NCBI GenBank assembly: GCA_965203605.1
Contig: OZ241902.1
Span: forward strand, 5,456,001-5,520,000
DNA: 64,000 bases
Reading direction: 5' to 3'
Origin: JAPOUP01 sp965203605
GTDB lineage: Bacteria > Pseudomonadota > Alphaproteobacteria > Rhodobacterales > Rhodobacteraceae
How positions within the stretch are numbered: position 1 is the first letter of the stretch; every line of letters begins with the position of its first letter. The notes beneath the pieces were generated by a model that saw only the letters and a program-made list of their open reading frames with translations, searched no databases and had not been told where the DNA came from. Made by a program: the position numbers and the translations under genes. Shown piece by piece: positions 8,750 through 18,401 of the stretch.

Positions 8750-8887
8750 TGTCCATTCTCCCGACATCGTTGCGGTGACCAACGCGGTGCCGCCACAATC
8801 CTCCCAGAAGATAAGGACTATTGGACGGCGTTCGAAAAAGCTAGGGTTGTCACACAAACATATGAAGTATTCCGGGAGGAAATCGCA
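8750..8887. promoter_or_regulatory. Divergent control region with GntR-like operator
   Basis: These 138 bp separate the minus operon (SDR onward) from the plus operon (denD onward) and must hold both promoters. The 11-bp palindrome TTGTCACACAA at 8847-8857 fits the TTGT-N3-ACAA half-sites bound by FCD-type GntR regulators, which commonly control sugar-acid genes. It lies 30 bp before the denD start codon. No GntR gene is in the window, so the regulator would be encoded elsewhere. I could not place the -35 and -10 boxes with confidence. Confidence 0.5.
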
Positions 8888-9862
8888 TTGCTGAAGGTAT
8901 TGGTGACAGGCGGTGGCGGCATGATCGGCCAGAAACTGGCCGCCCATCTGGGCAAGGACGGCCTGAACGGCAATCTCGACCTTAAGGTGACGCTCGCGGA
9001 TATCGGATTCCCCGGGAATGGGGCATCTGGGGAGCGGAAGACCGTGGATCTGGCGGTCTCCGGAACAATGAGACGGCTTGCCGCGGACAGTCCTGACGTG
9101 ATCTTCCACCTCGCATCGGTGGTCTCTGGCGAAGCGGAGCAGGATTACGCCAAGGGTTGGAACACAAACATGTTGCCGATGTGGGAACTTCTGGAAGCCT
9201 TGCGTGAACGCCACGAGGAGAGTGGTGGCAAATATGTGCCCCGAATCGTGTTCGCCTCGTCGCTCGCGGTCTTCGGAGGCCCGTTTCCAGACCGGATTGG
9301 CGACGAATTCCTGGCCGCGCCGCAGACCAGTTACGGCGCACAGAAGGCGGTGTGCGAACTGATGATCGGGGACGCGAGCCGCAAGGGTTGGATCGACGGC
9401 ATATCGATCCGGCTGCCAACGATCTGCGTGCGTCCGGGCAGGCCGAATCGGGCGGCGAGTGGTTTCTTTTCCGGCATTGTCCGCGAGCCGCTGAACGGTG
9501 AGGAAGCGGTGCTTCCGGTCGAGGACACGGTGCGGCACTGGCTAGCGAGCCCTCGCGCAGCCGTGGGCTTTCTCCTTCATGCAGCCGATCTGGATACTTC
9601 GGAACTGGGAGGTCGACGCTGGTTGAACATGCCGGGATTTTCCTGCACGGTCGCTGAACAGATCGAGGCGCTGGGACGTGTGGCGGGCTCTGGCGTGGTT
9701 CGACTGATCCGACGTGAGCCGGATCCAGCTATCATGCAGATCGTCTCGACGTGGCCGCGTGACTTTGAGGCGACCCGTGCGTTGGCGTTGGGATTCCAGG
9801 CCGAGCGCGATTTTGACCGGATCATCGAGATCTACATGGAAGATGAGCTGAAATCCGGATGA
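8888..9862 (+). CDS. denD: D-erythronate dehydrogenase-like epimerase/dehydrogenase
   Basis: This is a 324-residue extended SDR with the motif TGGGGMIGQKLA at the N-terminus, FASSLAVFG for the catalytic serine and TSYGAQKAVCE for the Tyr-x3-Lys pair. These features match DenD, which oxidises D-erythronate to 2-oxo-tetronate. The start is a TTG at 8888, placed 7 nt after a strong GGGAGGA. The long open frame to its left is antisense to the SDR gene. The gene opens the plus-strand operon that continues with the PhyH-type oxygenase and uxaA. Confidence 0.82.
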   Translation: MLKVLVTGGGGMIGQKLAAHLGKDGLNGNLDLKVTLADIGFPGNGASGERKTVDLAVSGTMRRLAADSPDVIFHLASVVSGEAEQDYAKGWNTNMLPMWELLEALRERHEESGGKYVPRIVFASSLAVFGGPFPDRIGDEFLAAPQTSYGAQKAVCELMIGDASRKGWIDGISIRLPTICVRPGRPNRAASGFFSGIVREPLNGEEAVLPVEDTVRHWLASPRAAVGFLLHAADLDTSELGGRRWLNMPGFSCTVAEQIEALGRVAGSGVVRLIRREPDPAIMQIVSTWPRDFEATRALALGFQAERDFDRIIEIYMEDELKSG

Positions 9863-9944
9863 TCCACTGGACACGCAGGGGCGAATCTGCCTCAATCGCC
9901 GTGGGAACCTTAGGGAGCGGTGCGGGGATGCACCGATTGCAACG

Positions 9945-10892
9945 ATGCTGGACCAGAAGCAGGTCGACGCGTATCGAAGGGATGGATTTCTGGTGGTCGA
10001 GGAGGTTCTGGGAGAGGATATCCTCGGGCCGGTGCGCGCCGAATACGAACTTCTTCTTGATGGCCTCTATATGGAATGGCAGGACCAAGGGCTGGTGGGA
10101 GAGCCGGTCACGGCGGATTTCTGGGGTCGGTTGCTTGCCGGATACCGTGCTGGCTGCGACTGGTTCCAGCCAATGGACATCTCACTGCCAGCCGACCGAA
10201 TCCATGCGGACACGCCGATGCATTTCGGCCCCGCGGTTTTCGATATGGTTACGGCACCGCCCCTGCTTGACCTGGTTGAGTGCCTCATTGGTCCGGAGAT
10301 CACCAGCAACCCGATCCAGCATGTGCGTATCAAGCCGCCGGCGGTTGATCTTCGCAGCGACGAGATCCGTGCGCACATCACCGCCACCGACTGGCATCAG
10401 GACCGGGCGGTTGCCCACGCTGAAGCGGACGCCACGGATATGGTGACGGTATGGTTGGCGATGACCGACGCCACCGTTGAAAACGGCTGTCTACAGGCGA
10501 TTCCGCTTGAGTCCGGGCAGGAAATGCTGCCGCATTGCCCGAAAGTGCAGATGGGAATGGCCGACGGTTTTGCCGATCCGGCAAAGTCGGTTCCGCTTCC
10601 GGTTCCGTCAGGGGGCGTGGTTGTGTTCCATCCGCTGACTCCCCATGGATCTCTGGTCAACCGTACACAGGGATTCCGTTGGTCGTTCGATCTGCGCTAC
10701 AATGTCACCGGCCAGCCCACTGGAAGATCGCACTTTCCTGAATTTGTCGCTCGGTCACGACGGGCGCCCGAGACAGAGTTGCGGGACTGGCGAACGTGGC
10801 GTGACATGTGGCGGTCGGCCCGATCGCGCCTGTCTGCCACTCCACATATCGACATTCACCGTTGGGCGTCGGATTCGCCCTATTGCGCGTAA
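9945..10892 (+). CDS. Phytanoyl-CoA dioxygenase (PhyH) family protein
   Basis: This is a 315-residue Fe(II)/2-oxoglutarate oxygenase of the PhyH family. The metal triad is visible: H151 and D153 in TDWHQDRAV and H234 in LTPHGS. A 2-oxoglutarate arginine is in GFRWSFDLRYN. It lies 82 bp after denD and 32 bp before uxaA on the same strand, so it is probably co-transcribed with sugar-acid genes. PhyH-family members act on many small molecules besides phytanoyl-CoA; here the substrate is unknown, and a role in oxidising or de-alkylating a sugar-acid precursor is only inference. Confidence 0.82.
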   Translation: MLDQKQVDAYRRDGFLVVEEVLGEDILGPVRAEYELLLDGLYMEWQDQGLVGEPVTADFWGRLLAGYRAGCDWFQPMDISLPADRIHADTPMHFGPAVFDMVTAPPLLDLVECLIGPEITSNPIQHVRIKPPAVDLRSDEIRAHITATDWHQDRAVAHAEADATDMVTVWLAMTDATVENGCLQAIPLESGQEMLPHCPKVQMGMADGFADPAKSVPLPVPSGGVVVFHPLTPHGSLVNRTQGFRWSFDLRYNVTGQPTGRSHFPEFVARSRRAPETELRDWRTWRDMWRSARSRLSATPHIDIHRWASDSPYCA

Positions 10893-10924
10893 TGGCAACG
10901 GTTTGGAAATGCAGGTGATCCGTC

Positions 10925-12433
10925 ATGGACTATGTCCGCCTTAGCCCCGACGACAATGTCGTAACCGCGATACGCTCACTTCAGGTGGGGCATGAAGTGG
11001 AGGAAATCCGGACACGGTCCCCGATCCCTTCGGGCCATAAGGTTGCCACAAAGGCCATCGCCAAGGGAGCGGAGGTACGTAAGTACGCCCAGTTCATTGG
11101 TTTTGCGCTGGAGGACATTCAGGTCGGCGATCATGTGCACACCCACAATCTTGGATTCCGCAATACCGAAGTCGAGTATCGGTTTGGCAACGATCTTCGG
11201 CCCGCTGCGAGAGTCGCCGCGGACAGCCGGGACCAATTCATGGGATATCGCCGGGCCTGTGGGCGGGTGGGGACGCGCAACTACATCGCGGTCGTCACCT
11301 CTGTGAACTGTTCGGCGACGGCGGCGCGACGTATCGCTGATCACTTCACCCCGAGGCTGCTCGCTCGCTATCCGAATGTCGATGGGGTGGTTGCCTTCGT
11401 TCATGGCACCGGTTGCGGAATGGCTGGGTCGGGCGAGGGATTCGAGGCGCTGCAACGCGTGATGTGGGGATACGCGCGGCACCCAAACAACGCCGCGGTT
11501 CTCATGGTTGGTCTAGGCTGTGAGATGAATCAGATCGATTGGCTGCTGGAGGCATATGGGCTCGAGCAGGGTCCGCTGTTTCAGGTGATGAACATACAGG
11601 ATGTGGCAGGCCTGAGACGCACCATTGAGCTTGGGATCGAGAAAATCGGGGCGATGTTGCCTCTGGCGAACCAGGTGGAGCGGGTGCCGTGCCCGGCGTC
11701 CGAACTGACCGTGGCCCTTCAATGCGGTGGATCCGATGCTTGGTCAGGTATCACGGCGAATCCGGCCTTGGGTTACGCCTGTGACCTCGTGGTGGCCCAG
11801 GGTGGGACCGGCGTTCTGGCGGAAACCCCGGAGATCTACGGTGCGGAACACCTGCTGACCCGGCGTTCGGTCAGTCGGGAAGTGGGTGAGCGTCTTGTCG
11901 GAATTGTTGAATGGTGGAAGGACTACACCGAGAGAAACCGAGGCAGCATGGACAACAACCCCAGCCCCGGCAACAAGAAGGGCGGATTGACCACGATTCT
12001 CGAAAAGTCATTGGGGGCTGCAGCGAAGGGTGGCACCACTCCACTGACAGCAGTCTACAGATATGCTGAGCAGGTGACCGGCAAGGGGTTTACGTTCATG
12101 GATTCGCCCGGCTACGATCCAGCGAGCGTTACCGGTCAGATAGCCGGTGGCTGCAACGTCGTTGTGTTCACGACGGGTCGTGGTTCCGCGTTCGGTTCAA
12201 AACCAGCCCCGACGATAAAGGTCGCCACCAACTCAGGGATGTATTCCCGCATGTCCGAGGACATGGACATCGATACGGGCGACATGCTGACGGAAGATGC
12301 AGGACTGGAGATCAAGGGACGAGAGATCTACGACCTGATCCTCAGGGTCGCAAGCGGCGAACCATCAAAATCGGAGGCACAGGGGCTTGGTGACCACGAA
12401 TTCGTCCCTTGGCAGATCGGTGCCGTGATGTGA
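10925..12433 (+). CDS. uxaA: Altronate/galactarate dehydratase family (UxaA)
   Basis: This is a full-length 502-residue UxaA-type hydro-lyase. The first 75 or so residues form the SAF-like domain (VRLSPDDNVVTAI, then VGDHVHTHNLGF). The rest is the large altronate/galactarate dehydratase domain, with conserved HGTGCGMAGSG, LGCEMNQ and DNNPSPGNKKGGLTTILEKS segments. Both domains are in one chain, unlike the split versions of some bacteria. The expected reaction is dehydration of an aldonate or aldarate to a 2-keto-3-deoxy product. It is the last gene of the plus operon. Confidence 0.88.
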   Translation: MDYVRLSPDDNVVTAIRSLQVGHEVEEIRTRSPIPSGHKVATKAIAKGAEVRKYAQFIGFALEDIQVGDHVHTHNLGFRNTEVEYRFGNDLRPAARVAADSRDQFMGYRRACGRVGTRNYIAVVTSVNCSATAARRIADHFTPRLLARYPNVDGVVAFVHGTGCGMAGSGEGFEALQRVMWGYARHPNNAAVLMVGLGCEMNQIDWLLEAYGLEQGPLFQVMNIQDVAGLRRTIELGIEKIGAMLPLANQVERVPCPASELTVALQCGGSDAWSGITANPALGYACDLVVAQGGTGVLAETPEIYGAEHLLTRRSVSREVGERLVGIVEWWKDYTERNRGSMDNNPSPGNKKGGLTTILEKSLGAAAKGGTTPLTAVYRYAEQVTGKGFTFMDSPGYDPASVTGQIAGGCNVVVFTTGRGSAFGSKPAPTIKVATNSGMYSRMSEDMDIDTGDMLTEDAGLEIKGREIYDLILRVASGEPSKSEAQGLGDHEFVPWQIGAVM

Positions 12434-13468
12434 GGGAAGCAATCCCGCAGTTCACGGAATTCCAAAGCCCTGTTCCGCTCTCTTGAATGAGCGCACCCCT
12501 AAGCCAATGATTCCAAGACATTTTCCAGATCCACGACTCCGGCTGTCCTGAGCCAGACGGCCAAGAGCGGATCTTTTTCTCGCGACGGAACCGCCTCGCG
12601 GGAGTGTGGGCTCCAAAGTGCGAAACCGCACCTTGCCGCACAGTGAAACAGCTCACGTCTCTCCGGTCTCCGGGTTGAAATCCCCTTGACCCGCAGACCC
12701 TCTGGAGCGTTGCCGTAGACCTATCGGCAGCCATCCTGTCACTTATCGGCCGGACGCTCCAGCCATTCCTTTCAGGATTGGGTGTAATCCGCTATCTGGT
12801 TGTCCACGAGTCGCCACCGACATTGGGAGGCTCGCATCTGTCGGTGCCTGTCGCTGTCTATCTGCGGTGTGTTGGATGTCCCCGCTGAAACGGGACCAGC
12901 CAATCCCAGCTCAAATGGTTGTCGACCGCTATATTCTGTGGATACCTGTCCTGACTCGTCTGACCTGATTCAGTCAGCGAAAGGGGGAGCGACGTCATCC
13001 AACGAGTGATTTTCCGGTTGGACGAGGCGGTGGAATGATCAACCTCAGACAGATCCATGATTCAGGACTGTGGACATACTCGTTCAGTTCCAGCCCGTAT
13101 GGCCCGTTCAATTTGCCCGTGGTCGTTCCTATGGTAGGCGAAGTGACATTTGTTCCCAGCGGGAGCGCCAGCAGTCTGGCTGCTTCAATTCGGAAGAGTT
13201 TGGGTAGCTTGCGCTGCTTCCCGAAGAGGATGCTTTCAAAGCAGCCAGTTAAGTCTATCGGGAGTGTCTGTCTGGGAAGGACGACAGCGAAAGAGGCGGC
13301 CTACGGCGAGTGCGTGGCGGCATGACGGTCTGGTGTTTCGGTTCCTCAATCGCGGCCTTCGGTCGGCACTTTCCGGGAGTTCGTGGCGTCCAGTGATGCG
13401 GGTCGGTGGCAGATGAGGCCATGCCCTCCCGATGCGGCTCACTCGGCCGGAGTCGCCTGAACCTGCCG
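12434..13468. other. Gene-poor region, no gene called
   Basis: About 1 kb without a recognisable gene. The short frames show no family motifs or ribosome binding sites. At about 12508-12565 there is a 55-60 bp stretch that imperfectly matches 19225-19285 (shared pieces CATTT.CCA, CCTGA.CCA and GAGCGGA), which may be a decayed repeat. Confidence 0.6.
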
Positions 13469-13840
13469 TCACTCCTGCAGGAGCCTATCCAGCTTTTCCT
13501 CAAGGCCGGTCATGCGGCCTTCGATGCCGGCCATCCGGTCCTCAAGGCCGGTCATGCGGCCTTCGATGCCGGTCATCCGCTCCTCGATGCCGGTCATCCG
13601 CTCCTCGATGCCGGTCTGGCCTTCCCGTAGAAGCGCCACGTCCGTCTGTAGACCCGACACGCCGAGGACGAGCCAGCCCAGCGCACTCAGGAACGCGGCT
13701 AGAACGATTCCAGCCAGCGTCACGGCCATAGGATGCTTGGCCAAGTCGCCGACTTCGCGCTGTGGTTGCCGCTCGGCAAGGAGGCGCGCCAGTTTGGGAC
13801 TTGCGCCAGCCTCCTGTAACTCCTCAATTGTCACGCCCAC
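13469..13840 (-). CDS. Small membrane protein with heptad-repeat coiled coil
   Basis: This is a 123-residue protein beginning at a GTG with a GAGGG ribosome binding site. It has a soluble N-terminus, one membrane segment (about residues 38-60, TLAGIVLAAFLSALGWLVLG) and a C-terminal coiled coil of six 7-residue units of the form G(I/L)E.RMT (residues 77-118). The repeats are visible in DNA as 21-bp tandem units at 13487-13612. The coil would face the cytoplasm or periplasm depending on orientation. No family or function is recognised. It lies just outside the nested transposon cluster. Confidence 0.6.
   Translation of the reverse strand: MGVTIEELQEAGASPKLARLLAERQPQREVGDLAKHPMAVTLAGIVLAAFLSALGWLVLGVSGLQTDVALLREGQTGIEERMTGIEERMTGIEGRMTGLEDRMAGIEGRMTGLEEKLDRLLQE
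13487..13612 (-). repeat. 21-bp tandem repeat in coiled-coil gene
   Basis: Six 21-bp units encode the heptads GIEERMT, GIEERMT, GIEGRMT, GLEDRMA, GIEGRMT and GLEEKLD. The units keep the reading frame, so copy-number change would lengthen or shorten the coiled coil without frameshifting. Confidence 0.8.
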
Positions 13841-14019
13841 GCTGGAATCCCTCTACGTCCTCCTGCCTAACATGCATAGCATGGCCGGAAGTGCCGGTTC
13901 AAGCCGCTTTGGCAAACCGGCGACGGTGCCGGATGGCCCTGCAAGTCCTTCCGCAGCGCGGAACAGTGCCCGAACACCGGGCGTGAAAGGCGCTTTCTGA
14001 ATATAATACCAAACCAAAT

Positions 14020-15510
14020 GAGCTTCTTGCAGAACTCCCCGATCAAGCGATTTTTTTCGGAAACGGGCGTTTTTTCTGATCGGGGGCCTGGATATGGAGC
14101 CATCCCTCTGGTATGAAGCAGGTGTGAAAGCCACAACATGCAGGGAGACGGCTCCATGTCCCTACGTTCGTCCATACCGGATGCCTGGCAGCGGTTCCAG
14201 GGGGAACTTCTGCCTTCCCTCGCCGGGGAGGTCGGCCCGCTGGGCGTGAGGCACGGCAAATTCATCGCCGTGCTGGACCTGGTGGAGGTGGAGAGGCACG
14301 TCCACTACAGCCACCGGGGCGTCGGCAACCCGCCCGCCGACCGCAGGGCGCTGGCGCGGGCCTTCGTCGCGAAGGCGGTCTGGGACATGCCGACCACGAC
14401 GGTGCTGGTCGACCGGCTGCTTCACGACCCGACGCTGCGGCGTCCGGTCGGCTGGTCCCGCGTGTCGGAGGTTCCCAGCGAATCGACGTTCTCCCGGGCC
14501 CTCCCCTGGTTCGCGGAGACCCGGCTGCCGGAGCGGATGCACGAGGCGCTGGTCCGCGCCGCGTATGCCGGCTCGGTCGTCGGCCACATATCGCGGGACC
14601 CGCCGGCGATCGTCGGGCGGGAGAGGCCGGCGCCGAAGCCGAAGCCGAAGCGAAAGCGCGGACGCCCGAGGAAGGGGGAGGAGAGGCCGAGGGAGCGGAC
14701 CCGGCTGGAGCGGCAGCCGCCGGACGGGATGACCGCCGCGGAGATGGCCGACGGGCTGCCGAAGGCCTGCGACACTGGCACGAAGCGCAACGCGAAGGGG
14801 TACAAAGAGAGCTGGAGAGGGTACAAACTCCATATCGACGCCGCCGACGGTGACGTCCCCATCAGCTGCATCCTGACCTCGGCGTCGCTGCACGACAGCC
14901 AGGCCGCCATCCCTCTTTCGAGGATGACGGCGCTGCGGGTGGACCACTGTCACCAGCTCATGGACGCGGCCTGTGACTCCCTGGAGATCGGGTTCCACGC
15001 CTACCTCATGGGGCGCGTGGCGATCACCGACACCAACCCGCGCCGCGACGCGGCCCTGAAGGAGCGCCTCGGGAAAGAGGCTCTGGCGCAGCGGAAGGCG
15101 GGCCACATCCGCCACGACCGCGTCCGCCACCGGCAGCGCTCCAGCGGCGGGCGCGTGAACTCCGCCCTGAAGGACCCGTACGGCGCCCGGCACGTCCGTG
15201 TCCGTGGGCACGCCAGGGTGGCCTGCCACCTGTTCCTCCGCGTGCTGGCCCTGACGGTGCAGCAGCTGATGCGGCTCACCATCTGACACCACCGGTTCCG
15301 GCAGCTCCGCCCGCCACGGACGCCGCCCCGGAGGGGACGGCGCGGACAGCCATGCGCGGACGGCGCCCGACGGACCACAGACTGCGGCATTCCGCCACAC
15401 CTCAGCCGGCGGAAACGCCCCGGGCACCCACCGGATCCGGTGTCACGACCCTGGCGGAACCGAAAGGCTTGCCGCGGCCGACCGAACCACGATAATTGTG
15501 CAAGAGGCTC
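14020..15510 (+). mobile_element. IS1182/IS5-like element inside IS630
   Basis: This is a 1491-bp element with inverted ends GAGCTTCTTGCAGAA (left) and GAGCCTCTTGCACAA (right, complement). It is flanked by the direct 4-bp repeat AAAT (14016-14019 and 15511-15514). It sits 11 bp inside the left end of the IS630 element and contains one complete transposase frame. The family is assigned from the DDE transposase type and the 4-bp duplication. Confidence 0.8.
14156..15286 (+). CDS. DDE transposase, IS1182/IS5-like, catalytic Glu replaced
   Basis: This is a 376-residue transposase, uninterrupted. The start at 14156 follows GGGAGA by 7 nt. A DUF772-like N-terminus is followed by a basic linker (PKPKPKRKRGRPRKGE) and the DDE core with YKLHIDAADGDVPISC and TSASLHDSQ. 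Near the C-terminus the family usually has a VER-VN segment carrying the catalytic glutamate; here it reads GGR-VN (residue 332, codon GGG). The protein may therefore be inactive although its frame is open. The tail with VRVRGHARVACHLF is typical of the family. Confidence 0.82.
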   Translation: MSLRSSIPDAWQRFQGELLPSLAGEVGPLGVRHGKFIAVLDLVEVERHVHYSHRGVGNPPADRRALARAFVAKAVWDMPTTTVLVDRLLHDPTLRRPVGWSRVSEVPSESTFSRALPWFAETRLPERMHEALVRAAYAGSVVGHISRDPPAIVGRERPAPKPKPKRKRGRPRKGEERPRERTRLERQPPDGMTAAEMADGLPKACDTGTKRNAKGYKESWRGYKLHIDAADGDVPISCILTSASLHDSQAAIPLSRMTALRVDHCHQLMDAACDSLEIGFHAYLMGRVAITDTNPRRDAALKERLGKEALAQRKAGHIRHDRVRHRQRSSGGRVNSALKDPYGARHVRVRGHARVACHLFLRVLALTVQQLMRLTI

Positions 15511-15542
15511 AAATAAATCATTGCCGATAGGCGCCCCGGATC

Positions 15543-16609
15543 TCACGGCACCGCCCATTCCCTCGTGGTGATCCGCGTGACCTCGCCCTTCCGGCGGATG
15601 AAGGCGTCCCAGACGTGCTCGACCACCTCCCTGACATGCTCCGCGCTTCCGGACACCCGGTTGGCGAAATGGCGGTGCTCGGGACGGAGAACACCGTCCC
15701 GCCCGGGTTCAGTTCCGGGCCGTGGGCGGCAGCCGGAGCGGGGAGACGCTGTCCGGTATCCCCAGGTCCCCCGACCGGTGCCAGCCCGCCCCGTCAAGGA
15801 CCACCAGGGCGCGCTTTCCGGCGGGGACCCGCTCCCCGATGTCGCGGAGGTGCCGGTCCGTCTCCCCGGTGCTGGCCCTGCCGCAGACATGCCTGCCCGC
15901 GTCGCCCGTCGCGGGGCAGGCGGGGGGACAGGTACAGGTGTCCGTACCGGTGGTCCCGCACGACGCGCGGGCGCGTCCCTTTCCTCGCCCACACCCTCGA
16001 CAGCATGCCCTTCTGGCCAACGCGCGCCTCGTCCTGGAAGTAGACGGGCACGCCCTCCGGGGCCACGCCGTCGGGCACCGCCTCACGCGCCAACCGGACG
16101 GAATCCCTTCGGAATCCCTCCCGGGCGGCGGGGTCCGCCTTCGGGTGGACGGGCCGCGGGGACATGTGCCGGAAGCCCAGCCTCCGCACCGGCCGGCGCG
16201 CGCCCTCCAGCGTGCACCCCACCCCGAAGCTGTCCGCGATCCGCGCCCGGATGTCGGCGACGGTCCAGCGGGAGGGCCCACCCGCGTCGGGGTCCGGCCC
16301 CCCCCCCCCCCCCCCATCCAGCCACGACACGACCTCCCCGGCCTGCCCGCTTCCCGGCTTCGGCGGAGCCCCCGGCCGGGCGGCGTCCCGCAGGCCGTTC
16401 AGGCCGTCGGCGTTGTACCGGACGACCCGGTCGCGGAGCGTCCGGACGCCGACGCCGGAGGCCACCCCGGTCCTGGACAGACCGTCCTCCATGACCGGGG
16501 CGATGGCGCGCATCCGGCGGCGGCAGTCGCGGAACCTGTGTTTCCGGGCCGGTTCGCGTAACTGACCGGGTGTGTGGTCGGTGCGCCGGACCATGACTTT
16601 CGCTGGCAT
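15543..16609 (-). pseudogene. IS630 transposase, multiply frameshifted
   Basis: The coding order on the minus strand is an N-terminal helix-turn-helix region (from MPAKVMVRRTD), an 18-base homopolymer giving six glycines (16298-16315), then the DDE domain. YFQDEARVGQKG carries the first aspartate and VVLDGAGWH the second. The frame changes near 15960 and again near 15710, where the P-E-L-N-P segment is out of frame with what precedes it; the last part (HRHFANRV) is in a third frame. At least three shifts make it non-functional. It belongs to the outer IS630 element. Confidence 0.8.
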
Positions 16610-16721
16610 GCCGTTCTCCTTCCGCATGTTTCACAGACACAGGATACAGGACGGCGGCACCGGTCACACGCGGAACATTACCGTGTCACACGGCATGATG
16701 TTCCGCTTTTGTTCCTGGGTC

Positions 16722-18401
16722 GTAACTGCTCGCCCCCTTCATCCCTGACCGTCCCGCCTGACGGCTTTCGGGCCGGGCATCCTGTCCCGTCATCCGCGCC
16801 CGTCCGCCGTCGGCCATCCCTGGGCCTGGCATAATGGAGCTGCCCGCTGCACTGTCCATCCGTCCGGGCGAATCACGGCGGAGGCGGCGACCATGGTGGT
16901 GGAGGCGGAGCGGTGCCGACGGTGAACGCAGCCTCGCTGCGCGCGCGGCTGGACGGTTGCCGGGCCCGGTTCGATGCCATCAGGCGGAAGGGCGGGGCGG
17001 GCGCGGACACCCCTGCGCCGGTCAAGGCCCTTTTCCTGCCGCCCGGCGTCCTGGTGGCCGTGCCGCTGGAGCGGACGACCCGCAGGACCGACGCCAACTC
17101 CGGCATCCCTCCGTGGCGGACGGAGAGGGACGGGACCGCCCGGCGTACCGGAAGGGACAGCGGCCGGGGCGCGGAACCGAACCTGCGGACCGGCGCGAAC
17201 ATGCGCAGGACCACCGTCGGGGAGACGGTCGCCGTCGATGCCTGCGACGCCTGCGGCGCCGACCTCCCGTGGGTCGCCCCCGCCGGACGGGAGCGCCGCG
17301 TCCCGTCCGGCATCGTCCCCGAGGCCGGCGGGCCCGCGTGGAGGCCGGGGCCAGGGAATGCCCGGACTGCCGGGCCCGGACAGAGGGGCGGTTCCCCGGC
17401 GACATGCCCGGCCCGCTCCGGTACGGCACGGGCCTCCAGGCCTTCACGACCAACCTGCCGGGCGCGCGCATGCCGTCCCCGCCCCGGGCCGTCGCCATGG
17501 TCCAGGCGGTCTCCGGCCCCATGCTCTCCGAGGCCACCTGCCTGGGGTACATCCGCCGCCTGCGCGCCGCGCCCGGGCCGTGGGAGGAGGCCGCCGTCGC
17601 GCGGCTGCCGGAACGCCCGGCCCTGCACGCCGACGGGACCGGATTCCGGGTCGACGGCAGGAGGCGGTGGCTCCATGTCCCCACCGACGGGTCCCTGACC
17701 CTGAAGCGCCCGCACCGCAGGCGCGGATGCGGGGCGATCGGGGACATCGGCGTCATCCCCCGCCACACCGGCACGCCGGGCCACGACTGCTGGGCGGGCC
17801 ACCTCACCCACCACCGGTGTACGCACCGGCCCTTCGGCTCCCATATCCTCCGCGAACTGACGTCCGTCGTGGAATCCAGCGGCTTCCGCTGGGCGCGCCT
17901 GATGAAAAGGCCGCTGCGCGGGGCCTGCCACAGGGCCAGCCGAAGCGACGCCAGGGTCCTGCCCGAGGCCGGACGCCTGGCCGTGCGCAGGCGTTGCCGG
18001 ACCATCCCTGCACAGGGCGGCGGGGAGCTGCCGGAGATCCCGCCACGCCCGAAGGGAAGGCGCGGGAGGGTCGCGGGATCCGACGCGCACAGCCTCCACG
18101 GGCGTCTCGGGAGGCACGGGGGGTCCGTGCTACGCTTCATGGCCGACCCGGACGTCAGCTTCACCGACAACGCCGGCGAGCGGAAAATCCGCATGGCCAG
18201 GGTGAGGATCAAGGTGTCGGGCTGCTTCAGGACACAGCTCCACGCCGGGGCATGGTGCCGGATCTCCAGCTACCCCAGCCCGATGGCCGCCCTCGGATAC
18301 AACCCACCCGTCGCCATCCAGATCGCCCTGGCCGGAAACGCAGCCGACATGGTCAGGCCGAACGATGCCCGGTCCGCACCCGGGAAGGGGTGAGCAGTTA
18401 C
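16722..18401 (+). mobile_element. IS66-type element with 8-bp target duplication
   Basis: This is a 1680-bp element. The left end is GTAACTGCTCGCCCC and the right end is its inverted counterpart, GGGGTGAGCAGTTAC. It is flanked by the perfect direct repeat CCTGGGTC (16714-16721 and 18402-18409), the 8-bp duplication size known for IS66. It lies 28 bp from the right end of the outer IS630 element. The last 505 bp recur at 2753-3257. Confidence 0.92.
16913..18393 (+). pseudogene. IS66 transposase, one frameshift
   Basis: The first part, from the GTG at 16913, gives an N-terminal IS66 leader, an NSGIPPW segment (family N-S-G-K-P-P) and a CDACGADLPW zinc-finger-like pair. Near 17330 the frame shifts. 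The second part runs to 18393 with ALHADGTGFRV (the family has H-x-D-E-T-G), then DPDVSFTDNAGERKIRMARV carrying the terminal glutamate. A single frameshift separates the two halves. No accessory TnpA/TnpB genes are visible, so this is the one-gene type of IS66 or a reduced copy. Confidence 0.8.

Noticed and set aside
8750..9538. An N-terminal extension of the SDR gene of about 260 residues
   Set aside because: It is antisense to denD and the SDR start at 8749 has a good ribosome binding site and normal length.
12342..12734. A 130-residue minus-strand frame after uxaA
   Set aside because: It overlaps the uxaA end, has no motif and no ribosome binding site.
13487..13612. Regular tandem repeats that might suggest a CRISPR array
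   Set aside because: Units are directly adjacent with no spacers and encode in-frame heptads of a coiled coil.
16298..16315. Poly-C tract as a phase-variation switch
   Set aside because: It lies in a transposase gene already inactivated by several other frameshifts.
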